Source of the DNA: Azospirillum brasilense
Lineage (GTDB): Bacteria; Pseudomonadota; Alphaproteobacteria; Azospirillales; Azospirillaceae
Direction of reading: 5' to 3'
Assembly (NCBI RefSeq): GCF_007827815.1
Contig: NZ_VITH01000004.1
Coordinates: 62,001-126,000, forward strand
Length of the DNA: 64,000 nt
The position numbers and the translations under genes are program-made. The notes under the pieces were generated by a model, which searched no databases, was not told the DNA's origin, and worked only from the letters and a program-made list of their open reading frames with translations. Shown here in pieces: positions 26,642 to 35,604 of this stretch (positions are counted from its first letter, which is position 1; each line of letters begins with the position of its first letter).

Positions 26642-27301
26642 ATGCAGGTTGACTCGCTCAGCTCCTCGACCGTCACGACCACCTCGTCCGCCAAAAGCTC
26701 CTCGGCCTCGCTGGCCGGCAGCTACCAGTCCTTCCTGACGCTGCTGCTGAAGCAGCTTGAGGTGCAGGATCCGACCAACCCGGTGGACACCGCCCAATAC
26801 ACCAGCCAGCTCGTGCAGCTCTCCTCGCTGGAGCAGCAGATGTCCATGAGCGACAAGCTGGACGAGCTGACCTCGGCGGTGCAGGCGCTGGGAACCGGCA
26901 GTTCGGCGCTGGGCTATCTCGGGCGGACGGTGACGGCGGAGGGCGACACGACCGCCCTGCAGAACGGCGCGGCCAACTGGGAATATTCGCTGAACAGCGA
27001 GGCCGCGTCGGTCACCCTGACGGTGCGCGACGAGGACGGGGCCATCGTCTACCAGGACAGTGGCGCCACCGGCCAGGGCAGCCATTCCTTCACCTGGGAC
27101 GGCACGGGCCGCGACGGCGCGGTCCACACGTCGGGCGCCTACAGCCTGACCGTCACCGCGCTGGACTCCAGCAAGGCCGCCGTCGCCACCGAAACGCGGA
27201 TCAAGGGCACGGTCACCTCCGTGGACACCTCCGGCACCAGCGCGGCGCTGGGCATCGGCGGCGTCAGCGTGCCCGCCGACGACGTGCTGTCGCTGAGCTG
27301 A
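26642..27301 (+). CDS. flgD: Flagellar hook capping protein FlgD
   Basis: A 219-residue hook-assembly scaffold. The N-terminal conserved segment SYQSFLTLLLKQLEVQDPTNP (residues 29-49) followed by QLVQLSSLEQQ is diagnostic. The C-terminal half (about 95-190) is a FlgD-type beta domain with FTWDGTGRDG. The ATG at 26642 follows GGAGG. It caps the growing hook during export of FlgE, whose gene follows by 58 bases. It is first in an eleven-gene same-strand run. Confidence 0.93.
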   Translation: MQVDSLSSSTVTTTSSAKSSSASLAGSYQSFLTLLLKQLEVQDPTNPVDTAQYTSQLVQLSSLEQQMSMSDKLDELTSAVQALGTGSSALGYLGRTVTAEGDTTALQNGAANWEYSLNSEAASVTLTVRDEDGAIVYQDSGATGQGSHSFTWDGTGRDGAVHTSGAYSLTVTALDSSKAAVATETRIKGTVTSVDTSGTSAALGIGGVSVPADDVLSLS

Positions 27302-27359
27302 GCCGCCCCCTCCCGGCTTCCTCACCGGCCCCCTCCCCCTTCTTGCGACAGGTGCGACG

Positions 27360-28670
27360 ATGAGCATCACCAGCGCGATGTACAGCGCCACGTCCGGCCT
27401 GATGGCGCAGAGCAAGGCGCTCGCCTCCATCTCCAGCAACATCGCCAATTCCAGCACGACCGGCTTCAAGAGCACCGGGACGAACTTCAACTCCTACATC
27501 AACAAGACCTCGACCATCGACGAGCAGACCGGCGGCGTGCTCGCCACCACCTACCGCAACGTCAGCGCGCAGGGCGAAATCCAGTCGTCGTCGGTCTCCA
27601 CCAACATGGCGATCAACGGCGAGGGCTTCTTCGTGGTGTCGGAGGAGACGGCGGACGGCACCGTCGCCTTCACCCGCAACGGCTCCTTCTCCACCGACGC
27701 CCAGGGCTACCTGTCGAACAGCGAGGGCTACTATCTCTACGGCTGGGCGCTGAACGCCAACGGCACCGTCGCCGCCGGCAACAAGGGGTCGGTGGACAGC
27801 CTCATCCCGGTCAACGTCGCCAACATCAAGGGCACGCCCAAGGCGACCTCGACCATGGGGATCGACGCCAACCTGCCCTCGGACGCGGACACCGGCGACA
27901 GCTTCACCACCGACATGGAGATGTTCGACAGCCTGGGCGTCAGCCACTCCATCACCCTGAGCTGGACCAAGACCGGCGAGAACACGTGGGAGTTGGACGC
28001 CTCCGACCCCGTCATGTCCTCCGACTCCACCCGGACCACCGGGACCATCGCGGGGTTCCCCATCCAGCTCTCCTTCAACACCGACGGCACGCTGTCCTCC
28101 GCCGCCACGGTGGCCGCCGACGGAACGACGACCCCCGCCGACCTGTCCGCCCTGTCCTTCACCGTCGACGGATGGACCACCGGGGCCGGCGACAGCGCGG
28201 TCGCGCTGAACCTCGGCACCGCCAACAGCAACAACGGCCTGACGCAGCACGCGTCGGGCGACAGCACGCCCTCGGTCAGCGTCGAGACCACGACGCAGAA
28301 CGGCTACAAGCCCGGCTCCCTGACCGGCACGACCATCGGCAAGGACGGCATCGTCCGCGCCGTCTTCGACAACGGCGAGACGCGGGCCATCTACCAGATC
28401 CCCATCGCCACCTTCGCCAACGCCGACGGGCTGGAAAGCGTCACCGGCACCACCTTCACCCAGACGGCGGCGGCCGGTCAGTACCAGCTCCGCACGGCGG
28501 GCGACGCCAAGGCCGGGACGGTGACGGCGGGCGCGCTGGAAAGCTCCACGGTCGAGCTGACCGACGAGTTCAGCCGCATGATCGTCGCCCAGCAGGCCTA
28601 TTCCGCCGCCTCCAAAGTCATCACGACCTCGCAGGACATGATGGACACGCTGATCGCCATGAAGCGCTGA
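27360..28670 (+). CDS. flgE: Flagellar hook protein FlgE
   Basis: A 436-residue hook subunit exported by the flagellar type III system. The N-terminal rod/hook signature ATSGLMAQSKALASISSNIA and the ANSSTTGFKS segment are present, and the C-terminal helix ELTDEFSRMIVAQQAYSAAS matches FlgE/FlgF/FlgG. The middle (about 90-360) is a threonine/serine-rich hook-surface region. It follows flgD, as in many lateral flagellar sets. Confidence 0.94.
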   Translation: MSITSAMYSATSGLMAQSKALASISSNIANSSTTGFKSTGTNFNSYINKTSTIDEQTGGVLATTYRNVSAQGEIQSSSVSTNMAINGEGFFVVSEETADGTVAFTRNGSFSTDAQGYLSNSEGYYLYGWALNANGTVAAGNKGSVDSLIPVNVANIKGTPKATSTMGIDANLPSDADTGDSFTTDMEMFDSLGVSHSITLSWTKTGENTWELDASDPVMSSDSTRTTGTIAGFPIQLSFNTDGTLSSAATVAADGTTTPADLSALSFTVDGWTTGAGDSAVALNLGTANSNNGLTQHASGDSTPSVSVETTTQNGYKPGSLTGTTIGKDGIVRAVFDNGETRAIYQIPIATFANADGLESVTGTTFTQTAAAGQYQLRTAGDAKAGTVTAGALESSTVELTDEFSRMIVAQQAYSAASKVITTSQDMMDTLIAMKR

Positions 28671-28684
28671 CGGCGGTGACAGCC

Positions 28685-28942
28685 ATGCAGCCCGCGCAAC
28701 CGCTTCTCGACGGCGAAGCCGCTCTGGACGCCGAGCTGCGCCGCCTCGCCCGGCGGGTGGACCGTCACCGGTCCCAGCCGGTTCCGGGAGCGGCGGAGCG
28801 CCTCGCGCTGATCGACGACCTGCTGGGCCTGCGGGCGCGCATCGCCGCGGCGCGGGCCGCAGTGCAGGCGGCGATCCGCCAGACCGGCAGCGCCCAGCGC
28901 GCCGCCACCGCCTACCGCCGCACCGGCGCACTGCGCGGCTGA
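28685..28942 (+). CDS. Small helical protein in flagellar operon
   Basis: An 85-residue Arg/Ala-rich, predicted helical protein, MQPAQPLLDGEAALDAEL onward, too short for a known flagellar structural part. It starts 14 bases after flgE and keeps the GC-rich third-codon bias of its neighbours, which supports a real gene. It shares an Ala/Arg-rich helical style with the next small gene, so both may be export chaperones or regulators of the filament cap/hook junction proteins. No recognised family. Confidence 0.5.
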   Translation: MQPAQPLLDGEAALDAELRRLARRVDRHRSQPVPGAAERLALIDDLLGLRARIAAARAAVQAAIRQTGSAQRAATAYRRTGALRG

Positions 28943-28976
28943 CGCCTCGACGGATGCCCGCATTCGCCCTTCCCAA

Positions 28977-29094
28977 CCCTCTCCCCTCTGGGGAGAGGGT
29001 GGCCCGGAGGGCCGGTGAGGGGGGTGCGCATGGCGGTTTGTCCGGCACACGCGCAACCCCCTCACCCTAAACCCTCTCCCCAGAGGGGAGAGGG
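28977..29094. repeat. Compound inverted repeat with two CCCTCTCCCC hairpins
   Basis: Two perfect 10-base hairpins, CCCTCTCCCC/GGGGAGAGGG, at 28977-28999 (3-base loop) and 29072-29094 (3-base loop), stand in mirror order. They are joined by GGTGAGGGGG and its complement CCCCCTCACC, so the whole 118-base unit is itself palindromic. Related hairpins occur at 33264-33288 and 57945-57968. This is a dispersed intergenic palindromic repeat, here between two flagellar genes. Confidence 0.7.
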
Positions 29095-29115
29095 AACACA
29101 TCAAGGAAACCCGCC

Positions 29116-29577
29116 ATGCTCCCCACCCCGCACAGCCCGCCCACATCTCCCAGGCCCGCCGCCCGCCCGGACCCGGTGGCGGTCATCACCCGCTTCGTCG
29201 CGGAGTTGGAAGGGCACGCGGAGCGCGCCGCCAGCGCCGCGCAGGAGGGGCGCGCGGTGGACGCCCTGCGGGCGGCGGGCGCCATGCAAATGCTCCTGCA
29301 CAGCCAGGCCGGGACGCTGCGCGACGCGCTGGCCGCGGCGCAAAGCAAGCGCGTGCCGCTGGAAACCCGGCTGACGGTGCGCAAGGCGCTGGACGGCGCG
29401 CTGGCCCCGCTCGGCCGGTCGGTGCGCGCGCTGGAAGCGCAGGCGAAGGCCCGGCAGGCCCGGCAGGCGGCCATCGGCGCCGCGCTGCGCGCCGCCGCGT
29501 CCGTCGCCGGCCCGACGCGTTCCTACGCGGCGCTCGGTCGGATGGCCGGGGCGAAGCACTTCGCCGTCACCGCCTGA
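29116..29577 (+). CDS. FlgN-like flagellar export chaperone (tentative)
   Basis: A 153-residue Ala/Arg-rich helical protein. Its position directly before flgK and flgL, its size and its coiled-coil-like helices (DALAAAQSKRVPLE, ALEAQAKARQARQA) fit FlgN, the chaperone that guards FlgK and FlgL before export, but sequence evidence alone is weak. It starts MLPTPHSPPTSP and ends 22 bases before flgK. Alternatively it is an unrelated operon-specific protein. Confidence 0.5.
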   Translation: MLPTPHSPPTSPRPAARPDPVAVITRFVAELEGHAERAASAAQEGRAVDALRAAGAMQMLLHSQAGTLRDALAAAQSKRVPLETRLTVRKALDGALAPLGRSVRALEAQAKARQARQAAIGAALRAAASVAGPTRSYAALGRMAGAKHFAVTA

Positions 29578-29599
29578 TCCGCCGCCGAGGAGATCCGTC

Positions 29600-31321
29600 A
29601 TGTCCCTGCGCGTCGCCGGCAGCATCGCCACCTCCGCGCTGCGCACCAACGAGGTGGGCATGGCGGTCGCCTCGGCCAACGTCGCCAACGCCGGCACGGA
29701 GGGCTACACCCGCAAGACCGCCAAGGCGACCGCGAGCGACACCGCCGTCGGCTTCACCGGGGTGGAGGTCGCCGGCATCGGCAGCACGGTCGACCGTTAT
29801 CTGATGACGTCGCTGGTGTCGGCGCAGTCCGGGCTGGGCCTCAGCCGGACGGTCAGCGACTATCTGGACCGCTTCCAGGAGCGGCTGGGCGCCACCACTT
29901 CCGCATCGTCGCTCGGTTCGGTCATCGACACGCTGGGCGAGACGCTGGCCACGCTGGCGACCTCCCCGGAGAGCGGCAGCGCCAAGGCGGCGGCGGTGGA
30001 CGACCTGACCGCGGCGGCGGAGACGCTGCGCTCCACCGCCAAGGCGGTGCAGGACCTCCGTGGCGAGGCCGACCACGCCATCGCCGACACGGTAACCCGC
30101 ATCAACGGCACGCTCGACACGCTGAAGGACCTCAACGACCGCATCCAGACCGGCAAGGCGCTCGGCCAGGACACCGGCGACCTGGAGGACCAGCGCAACA
30201 CCGCCCTGAAGAGCCTCGCCGGGGACATCGACATCCGCTACCAGACCGACGCCAACGGCATGGTCCGGGTCTCCACCTCCTCCGGCACGTCGCTGCTGGA
30301 CTCCGCGGTGCACCGGCTGTCCTACACGCCCGCCACCACGGTCGGCGCCGGGACGAGCTTTGGCCCGATCACCATCGACGGCAAGGACGTCACCGCCTCC
30401 GTCGCCTCGGGCACGCTGAGCGGGCTGATCCAGGTCCGCGACAGGGACCTGCCGGCGCAGCAAGCCCGGCTGGACGAGCTGGCCCTGACGCTGAAGGACA
30501 GGCTGAACGCCCTCCACAACCAGGGCACCGCCTTTCCCCCGCCCAACGCGCTGACCGGCACGGCCACGGCCGCCGGAACGGACGCGCTGAACGGCAACGG
30601 TACGCTGCGCGTCGCCGTCACGGCGGCGGACGGCACGGCGGTGGAAGTTCTGGACCTCGACCTCGCCGCCTACGCCACCATGCAGGACGCGGTGGACGCC
30701 ATCGACGCCATGGACTCGCTCTCGGCCCATCTCGACGCCCAGGGGCGGCTGGTCATCCAGGCCGACAACGCCGCGAACGGCGTGGCGCTGGGCGGCGACG
30801 GCACCGCGGGGGCGGACGGCCAGGGCTTCTCCGCCCGCTTCGGGCTGAACGACCTGCTGACCGGCACCGGCGCCGCCGACCTCAGGGTGAGCGACGCGAT
30901 CGCCCAGGACAGCGGGCGTCTGGCGACCGGCGCGCTCTCCACCGCCGCGACGCTGGCCGCCGGCGGATCGGCGCTGTCCGCGGGTGAGGGCTCGGTGGCG
31001 CAGGCGCTGAAGACGGCCTTCTCCGGGGCGCAGTCCTTCGACACGGCGGGTGGCCTGTCCGGGAGGACGGGCACCTTCTCCCAGTATGCGGGCGCCATCA
31101 TCCAGGGGGCGGCGACCGCCGCCACCCGCGCCGCCACCGCCTACGAGGACCAGGACTCCTACGCCAGCGGGCTGGAGTCGGCGATGGCCTCGCAGAGCGG
31201 CGTGAACGTCAACGAGGAAACCGCCGCGATCAGCAACCTGCAATCCGCCTATCAGGCCGCCGCCGCGGTCATGAAGGCGGTGCAGGAGATGTTCGACACG
31301 GCGCTGAATTTGGTCCGCTAA
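29600..31321 (+). CDS. flgK: Flagellar hook-associated protein 1 FlgK
   Basis: A 573-residue hook-filament junction protein. The N-terminal heptads ALRTNEVGMAVASANVANAGTEGYTRK and the C-terminal SGVNVNEETAAISNLQSAYQAAAAVM are the usual FlgK ends, with a long variable middle. The ATG at 29600 follows GAGGAG. Its stop codon lies within the first palindrome of the triple-hairpin element that separates it from flgL. Confidence 0.94.
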   Translation: MSLRVAGSIATSALRTNEVGMAVASANVANAGTEGYTRKTAKATASDTAVGFTGVEVAGIGSTVDRYLMTSLVSAQSGLGLSRTVSDYLDRFQERLGATTSASSLGSVIDTLGETLATLATSPESGSAKAAAVDDLTAAAETLRSTAKAVQDLRGEADHAIADTVTRINGTLDTLKDLNDRIQTGKALGQDTGDLEDQRNTALKSLAGDIDIRYQTDANGMVRVSTSSGTSLLDSAVHRLSYTPATTVGAGTSFGPITIDGKDVTASVASGTLSGLIQVRDRDLPAQQARLDELALTLKDRLNALHNQGTAFPPPNALTGTATAAGTDALNGNGTLRVAVTAADGTAVEVLDLDLAAYATMQDAVDAIDAMDSLSAHLDAQGRLVIQADNAANGVALGGDGTAGADGQGFSARFGLNDLLTGTGAADLRVSDAIAQDSGRLATGALSTAATLAAGGSALSAGEGSVAQALKTAFSGAQSFDTAGGLSGRTGTFSQYAGAIIQGAATAATRAATAYEDQDSYASGLESAMASQSGVNVNEETAAISNLQSAYQAAAAVMKAVQEMFDTALNLVR

Positions 31322-31378
31322 AGCGGATTGCAATCCGCTTTGGACCGCGACTGCGGTCCCGGCCGCGCATGCGGCCGG
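31320..31378. repeat. Three tandem perfect hairpins between flgK and flgL
   Basis: Hairpin one is a perfect palindrome at 31320-31341 (11-base arm AAAGCGGATTG and its complement) that includes two bases of the flgK stop codon. Hairpin two is GGACCGC-GACT-GCGGTCC at 31342-31359. Hairpin three is CCGGCCGC-GCAT-GCGGCCGG at 31359-31378. Together they fill 59 bases with no spacer. It resembles a REP/BIME-like element or an RNA-stability and polarity barrier. No T-run follows, so it is not a simple intrinsic terminator. Confidence 0.8.
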
Positions 31379-31416
31379 AGCCCGCCGGCGCATGAGGCAT
31401 ATGAAAGGGAGCCGGC

Positions 31417-32322
31417 ATGGAACGGATCGCGACCTTCAACCACCAGAACCAACTCGTCCGCTACATGCTGGCGGCGGAGTCCCAGGTGGCCGCCGCCCAG
31501 GTGCAGGCGGCAACCCGCGAGGCATCGGTCGATTACAAGGGCATCGCCGGCGACAGTGGCCGCCTCGTCAATTTGGAGAGCCACTACCGCCGCTCAGAGC
31601 GCTACGTCGACGAGGGGGAGGTGGTCAACGGGCGCATCCAGACCATGCACGACGCCGTGGGCGGGATGATCGACCTCGCCAACCGGGTGCGCAGCCTCGT
31701 CGCCAGCCTCCAGGGGGCCGGCAGCGGCGCCGCGGACGGCATCAAGAGCGAGGCGCAGGCCCTGATGACGGAGTTCGCCGGATTGCTGAACACCCAGCAG
31801 GAAGGCCGCTACCTGTTCGCCGGGGGGCGCACCGACCGCGCGCCGGTGTCGCTGGACGGCCTGCCGGCGGCGACCAGCCCCTCCGCCGCCGACACGACCT
31901 ATTACAAGGGCGATGGCAGCGTCTCCTACTTCCAGGCCGCCGACGACCTCATCGTCCAGTACGGCGTCACCGCCGACGACCCGTCCATCGAGAAGGCGCT
32001 GCGCTCCATCAGCCTGATCGCCAACATGCCGACCAACCCGGTGGACACCGCCCTGGTGGACGAGGCGTCCGACCTCGCCGACGCGGCGGCGGACGGGCTG
32101 ACCGTGGTGCAGACCAAGCTCGGCTCCGCCTCCGCCACGTTGGAGCGGACCATCGACCGCCACCTGGAGGAGCAACTCGTCCTCCAGACCCACGTCGAGG
32201 ACATCCGCAGCATCGACCTCGCTGAGGCGACGACGCGGCTGTCGCAGCTTCAGGCCAACCTGGAGTCGACCATGAGCCTGATGAAAATCCTCCAGCAGAC
32301 CAACCTGAACGATTTCCTCTGA
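31417..32322 (+). CDS. flgL: Flagellar hook-associated protein 3 FlgL
   Basis: A 301-residue FlgL, the second hook-filament junction protein. It has the flagellin-like C-terminal helix ATTRLSQLQANLESTMSLMKILQQ and internal EGRYLFAGGRTDRAPV, a common FlgL motif. The N-terminus MERIATFNHQNQLVRYML is a divergent form of the standard flagellin/FlgL start. A GGGAG site lies before the ATG at 31417. It is separated from flgK by the triple-hairpin element. Confidence 0.9.
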   Translation: MERIATFNHQNQLVRYMLAAESQVAAAQVQAATREASVDYKGIAGDSGRLVNLESHYRRSERYVDEGEVVNGRIQTMHDAVGGMIDLANRVRSLVASLQGAGSGAADGIKSEAQALMTEFAGLLNTQQEGRYLFAGGRTDRAPVSLDGLPAATSPSAADTTYYKGDGSVSYFQAADDLIVQYGVTADDPSIEKALRSISLIANMPTNPVDTALVDEASDLADAAADGLTVVQTKLGSASATLERTIDRHLEEQLVLQTHVEDIRSIDLAEATTRLSQLQANLESTMSLMKILQQTNLNDFL

Positions 32323-32428
32323 GCCGAAGATTCCGCGCCAGCTTTCGCGGCACCGGCCGTGAGACGCACTGAGGGCTGATGCACAGGCGGCCCCACCATC
32401 CGATCAGGCTCCGACCAGGAGGCACATC

Positions 32429-33253
32429 ATGCCCGTCATCTCCACCAACACGGCGGCGAACTCCGCGCTGCGCTACCTGAACATCAATTCCGAGAACCAG
32501 GCCAGTTCCGTCTCCAAGATCGCCAGCGGCTCGCGCATCACCAAGGCGTCGGACGACGCGGCGGGCCTGGCCGTCGGCACCTCGCTGACCTCCGACATCA
32601 CGGTGCTGAAGCAGGCGGCGACCAACGCCTCGCACGGCTCCTCGATCCTCCAGGCGGCGGACGGCGGCATGTCCCGCGTCTCCGACATCGTGCAGCGCAT
32701 GCGCTCGCTGGCCACCCAGTCGCTGTCCGGCGCCGTCACCGACACCGAGCGCGGCTACCTCGACGCCGAGTTCCAGCAGCTCATCGAGGAGATCGACGGC
32801 ATCGCGTCGGGCACCCGCTTCAACGACGACCCGCTGCTGGACGGCAACGGCGCCTGGGCCAGCGGCGTGGATTTCCGCGTCGGCACGGAAAGCACCGACA
32901 AGATCACCGTCACCATCGCCAACGTGAACACCACCGGCCTGTCCATCGGCACGCTGGACGTCGGCACCTCCGCCACAGCGAGCGCCGCGCTGACCGCGCT
33001 GGACACGGCGGTGGAAACGCTGTCGAGCGCGCGGGCCGACGTGGGCGCCCTGATCTCCCGCTTCGAGTTCCGCGGCCAAGTGCTGGACACCTCCATCGAG
33101 AACACCGAGGCGGCGCAGTCGGCGATCATGGACGTGGACGTCGCCGCCGAGCAGGCGGAGCTGGCCTCGACCAAGGTGCTGACCCAGGCGGCCATCGCCG
33201 TGCTGTCCCAGGCCAACGAGATGCCGCAGAACCTGCTGCAGCTGCTGCGATAA
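32429..33253 (+). CDS. Short flagellin (lateral type)
   Basis: A 274-residue flagellin. Conserved D0/D1 ends are present: ALRYLNINSENQASSVSKIASGSRI with ASDDAAGLAVGTSL at the N-terminus, and MDVDVAAEQAELASTKVLTQAAI with QANEMPQNLLQLL at the C-terminus. Only about 120 residues lie between, so D2/D3 surface domains are minimal. This is typical of compact or lateral flagellins such as those of Azospirillum. GGAGG precedes the ATG. A 106-base spacer upstream shows no clear sigma-28 promoter, so control may differ from enteric models. Confidence 0.93.
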   Translation: MPVISTNTAANSALRYLNINSENQASSVSKIASGSRITKASDDAAGLAVGTSLTSDITVLKQAATNASHGSSILQAADGGMSRVSDIVQRMRSLATQSLSGAVTDTERGYLDAEFQQLIEEIDGIASGTRFNDDPLLDGNGAWASGVDFRVGTESTDKITVTIANVNTTGLSIGTLDVGTSATASAALTALDTAVETLSSARADVGALISRFEFRGQVLDTSIENTEAAQSAIMDVDVAAEQAELASTKVLTQAAIAVLSQANEMPQNLLQLLR

Positions 33254-33263
33254 GGCCCGCCAT

Positions 33264-33288
33264 CCCTCTCCCTTCGCCAAGGAGAGGG
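33264..33288. repeat. CCCTCTCC hairpin downstream of flagellin
   Basis: Arms CCCTCTCC (33264-33271) and GGAGAGGG (33281-33288) form an 8-base stem extended by TT/AA inside. It lies 11 bases after the flagellin stop codon and shares its core with the compound repeat at 28977-29094. It could trim or protect the flagellin mRNA 3' end. Confidence 0.55.
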
Positions 33289-33373
33289 TTAGGGCGAGGG
33301 GGATGGGCCGGCGCCGAACGCACCGCCACGCACACACCCCTCGCCCGCCCCTTCCCCTGCCGGACCAACGCCC

Positions 33374-35071
33374 ATGACGACGGTGTCCTCAACCTCATCC
33401 TCGACCGCCGCATCGACCGGCAGTTCGTCGCTGATCGCCAGCGGGTCGGGCACCGGCATCGACTATTCGGCGTTGATCGAGGCGTCGGTGCAGAAGCGCC
33501 TGTCCCGCGCCGACCGCATCGACACGACAATCACCGCCAACGAGGCCAGGATCACCGCCTATGAGGACATGCAGTCGCTGCTTCTGGCGGTGAACACGTC
33601 GCTGGACGGGCTGCGCAACCGCAGCGTATCGACCGGCGCCGGCAGCAACCTGTTCGAGGAGCGCACCGCCTATCTGTCGGGCGGCGGCTCCACCGCGGCG
33701 GGCGACGTGCTGTCGGTAACCGCGGCGGACGGGGCGGAGACCGGCACCTACTCCATCGTGGTGGAGCAGCTCGCCACCCGCCACAAGATCGGTGCGGCGA
33801 CCACCGCCAGCCAGAGCGCCGCGCTCGGCCAGTCCGGCACCCTCTCGCTCGGCGTCGCGGGCGGCACCGCGGTGTCCATCGACGTGGAGACCGGGGATTC
33901 CCTGACCGACGTCCGCGACGCCATCAATGCGCGCAAATCCACCAGCGGCGTGACCGCCAGCATCGTGAAGGTGACCGACAGCCAGTACCAGCTGATCCTC
34001 ACCGCCAACGACACCGGCAAGGCGATCACCCTCGACGACGGCGGCAGCGGCGTCCTGAGCGGCCTTGGCCTGACCGACGCGGACGGCGGCTACGCCAACG
34101 AGCTGGTGGCGGCCCAGAACGCCGTCGTCACCGTGGACGGGGTGCGGGTGGAGCGCAGCAGCAACACCATCGCGGACGCCGTCGACGGGCTGACCTTCGA
34201 CCTCTACGCCGCCCTGCCCGGCCAGACGATCGGGGTGGAGATCGGCACCGACCTGTCGTCGATCAAGGGCGCGATCACCGGCTTCGTGGACGCCTACAAC
34301 GCGTTCCGCGCCTTCGCCCAGACCCATCAGACCGTCGGCAGCGGCGGCACCGCCGGCAGCGACGCCACCCTGTTCGCGGACAGCCTGCTGCGGCAGGTCA
34401 CCAAGTCGGTCTACGACGCGCTGAACGCCAAGGTGACGACGGACGAGGGCAGCACCCTGTCGCTGGCCAGCCTGGGCATCACCTTCGCCAGCGACAACAC
34501 GCTGACGGTGGACGAGACGGCGCTGAACGCCGCGCTGACCGGCGACATCGACGCGGTGCGCACGCTGCTGGGGCTGGAGATGACCAGCTCCTCCGCCGAC
34601 CTGAAGCTGCTGCGCTACGACCGCAGCCTCGGCCGAACGGACTTCACGCTGGACATCACGGTGGCCGAGGACGGAACCCTGTCCGGCGCGTCGGTGGACG
34701 GCGACTCCTCGCTGTTCCGGGTCAGCGGCAACCGCATCATCGGCAACGACGGAACCGCCTTCGCCGGGCTGGTTCTGGTCTACACCGGCGAGGGCGGGTC
34801 GGTGGACGTCGGCTTCTCGCAAGGGCTGGCCGACCAGCTCTACACCACGCTGAACGGCATCGCGGCGGAGGACGACGGCGACGTCGCCCGCATCGTCGCG
34901 CAGCTTGAGGCCGACAACACTGACCTGACCCGGCGATCCGACGACATCAAGACCAAGGCCGAGGACTATCGCACCCGCCTGACCGCCTACTACGCCCGGC
35001 TGGAGGCCAAGGCGGAAGCCGCGAACCTCCTGCTCCAGCAGCTGAAATACAAGGAAAGCAGCGACGACTGA
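33374..35071 (+). CDS. fliD: Flagellar filament cap FliD
   Basis: A 565-residue filament-capping protein. It opens with a Ser/Thr-rich leader and the FliD N-terminal region SGTGIDYSALIEASVQKRLS. It has the middle NTIADAVDGLTFDLYAA segment found in FliD proteins and a coiled C-terminus ending LLQQLKYKESSDD. The ATG at 33374 is used. The cap folds exported flagellin at the filament tip. The gene directly precedes fliS, the usual order. Confidence 0.92.
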   Translation: MTTVSSTSSSTAASTGSSSLIASGSGTGIDYSALIEASVQKRLSRADRIDTTITANEARITAYEDMQSLLLAVNTSLDGLRNRSVSTGAGSNLFEERTAYLSGGGSTAAGDVLSVTAADGAETGTYSIVVEQLATRHKIGAATTASQSAALGQSGTLSLGVAGGTAVSIDVETGDSLTDVRDAINARKSTSGVTASIVKVTDSQYQLILTANDTGKAITLDDGGSGVLSGLGLTDADGGYANELVAAQNAVVTVDGVRVERSSNTIADAVDGLTFDLYAALPGQTIGVEIGTDLSSIKGAITGFVDAYNAFRAFAQTHQTVGSGGTAGSDATLFADSLLRQVTKSVYDALNAKVTTDEGSTLSLASLGITFASDNTLTVDETALNAALTGDIDAVRTLLGLEMTSSSADLKLLRYDRSLGRTDFTLDITVAEDGTLSGASVDGDSSLFRVSGNRIIGNDGTAFAGLVLVYTGEGGSVDVGFSQGLADQLYTTLNGIAAEDDGDVARIVAQLEADNTDLTRRSDDIKTKAEDYRTRLTAYYARLEAKAEAANLLLQQLKYKESSDD

Positions 35072-35121
35072 CGGCGCCGCGCGCCCGTCGCCTCCATTTC
35101 CCCACCCGAAGGACCCGCGCC

Positions 35122-35604
35122 ATGCGCAACCCGACCCTGACCAAGGCCCTGTCCGCCTACGCCTCCGCCAACAGCGCGGCGATGCCGCCCCTGTTGGCCG
35201 TCGTCCGCCTCTACGAGACGGCGGCGGCGCATCTGCACCAGGCGCGCGACGCCGCGCGGGACGGCCGGTACGACGCCCATTTCCAGGCCATGGACCGCGC
35301 CATCACCATCCTCTTGGGGCTTGATTCCATTCTGAAATTGGATAAAGGTGGGGATGTCGCGGCGACGCTGCGGCGCTTCTACCGGTCCCTGGTCCGGCAG
35401 GCCGGTTTGGCCGCTGCGCGCCGGGACCCCGTGGCCGCGACCGAGGCCATCATCCGCCAGCTGTCCTTCATGACGAAGGCGTGGCAGACCATCGCCGCAG
35501 AACGCGGCGTGGTCCCCAGCTCAACCGGTGCTTCGACCAAAGGGTCGCACGCATCCGTGATCGGGAGATCCATGGATCATGCGCGCGGCGGCCTGTTTGG
35601 CTGA
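35122..35604 (+). CDS. fliS: Flagellin export chaperone FliS
   Basis: A 160-residue FliS-like four-helix chaperone that binds the flagellin C-terminus in the cytoplasm. The helices PPLLAVVRLYETAAAHLHQARDAAR, AMDRAITILLGLDSILKLD and ATLRRFYRSLVRQAG match FliS. A C-terminal extension of about 30 residues after AERGVVPSS is unusual and overlaps the next gene: the sigma-factor ATG at 35579 lies 26 bases inside this frame. The region 35320-35360 is slightly AT-richer than its neighbours. Confidence 0.83.
   Translation: MRNPTLTKALSAYASANSAAMPPLLAVVRLYETAAAHLHQARDAARDGRYDAHFQAMDRAITILLGLDSILKLDKGGDVAATLRRFYRSLVRQAGLAAARRDPVAATEAIIRQLSFMTKAWQTIAAERGVVPSSTGASTKGSHASVIGRSMDHARGGLFG

Noticed and set aside
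32323..32428. Possible sigma-28 or sigma-54 promoter before flagellin
   Set aside because: Neither TAAA with GCCGATAA nor the GG/GC pair at correct spacing is present.
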